From Anaerophaga thermohalophila str. Valhall (lineage in GTDB: Bacteria > Bacteroidota > Bacteroidia > Bacteroidales > Marinilabiliaceae): 35,283 nucleotides of DNA. The DNA is taken from NCBI RefSeq assembly GCF_000250735.1, contig NZ_AHZV01000003.1:1-35283 (forward strand), written 5' to 3'. The stretch's first letter is position 1; each line of letters opens with the position of its first letter. Below, in pieces: positions 35,253-35,283 of this stretch. The notes below the pieces were generated by a model, which did no database searches, was not told the DNA's origin, and worked only from the letters and a program-made list of their open reading frames with translations. A program made the translations under genes and the position numbers.

Positions 35253-35283
35253 TTCTCTTAACCTGCTTTATTCATAAGTTTTC

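Overview
The window looks like a chromosome segment of an anaerobic or microaerophilic Bacteroidota, probably a Bacteroidales/Marinilabiliales-type polysaccharide degrader. The grounds are several promoters matching the Bacteroidota -7 box TAnnTTTG, many lipoprotein or Sec signals, GH18 and GH2 enzymes, a tRNA gene without encoded CCA, and a sulfide-type Thi4. The genus is inference only.

Layout. 1-6.1 kb (+): a DUF5009 membrane acyltransferase-like protein, a GH18 chitinase-like lipoprotein with a broken start, a VOC protein, an AlkD-like DNA repair protein, the C-terminal remnant of an FtsX/MacB-type permease, a cupin and a SAM methyltransferase. 6.0-11.3 kb (-): two paralogous secreted double-jelly-roll proteins, an OmpR-type response regulator with its sensor kinase, and a small secreted protein of unknown function. 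The jelly-roll pair and the small secreted protein share an identical promoter architecture, three TGACA sites at fixed offsets ahead of a -7 box, so they look like one regulon of the kinase/regulator pair.

11.3-21.3 kb (-): a sulfur and thiamine block. Reading in the transcribed direction: a Met/Cys-rich leader peptide with a textbook attenuator, a stand-alone precorrin-2 dehydrogenase, CysJ (frameshifted), CysI, a CysG-type fusion (precorrin-2 dehydrogenase plus uroporphyrinogen-III methyltransferase), then a promoter plus TPP riboswitch in front of thi4, followed by thiE and thiC. CysG makes siroheme for CysI, CysIJ makes sulfide, and this Thi4 carries His where the suicidal yeast enzyme has Cys, so it probably uses that sulfide as sulfur donor.

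21.4-35.3 kb: a GNAT acetyltransferase, tRNA-Arg(ACG), a coiled-coil protein, a tightly packed M23 peptidase / TPR lipoprotein-or-secreted protein / PIF1-like helicase operon, a TRIC-type channel, a large GH2 beta-galactosidase lipoprotein, and a uroporphyrinogen-decarboxylase-family protein.

The intergenic space is unusually rich in repeats. There is a 162-163 bp MITE-like element with apparent 6-bp target duplications (four full copies plus fragments), a ~105 bp repeat that ends exactly on the start codons of three genes and flanks the beta-galactosidase in inverted orientation, a 42-bp tandem array, and a composite heptamer repeat in two inverted copies. The strongest candidate for something undescribed is the Met/Cys leader-peptide attenuator at 20940-21099; second is the TGACA triple-site regulon.
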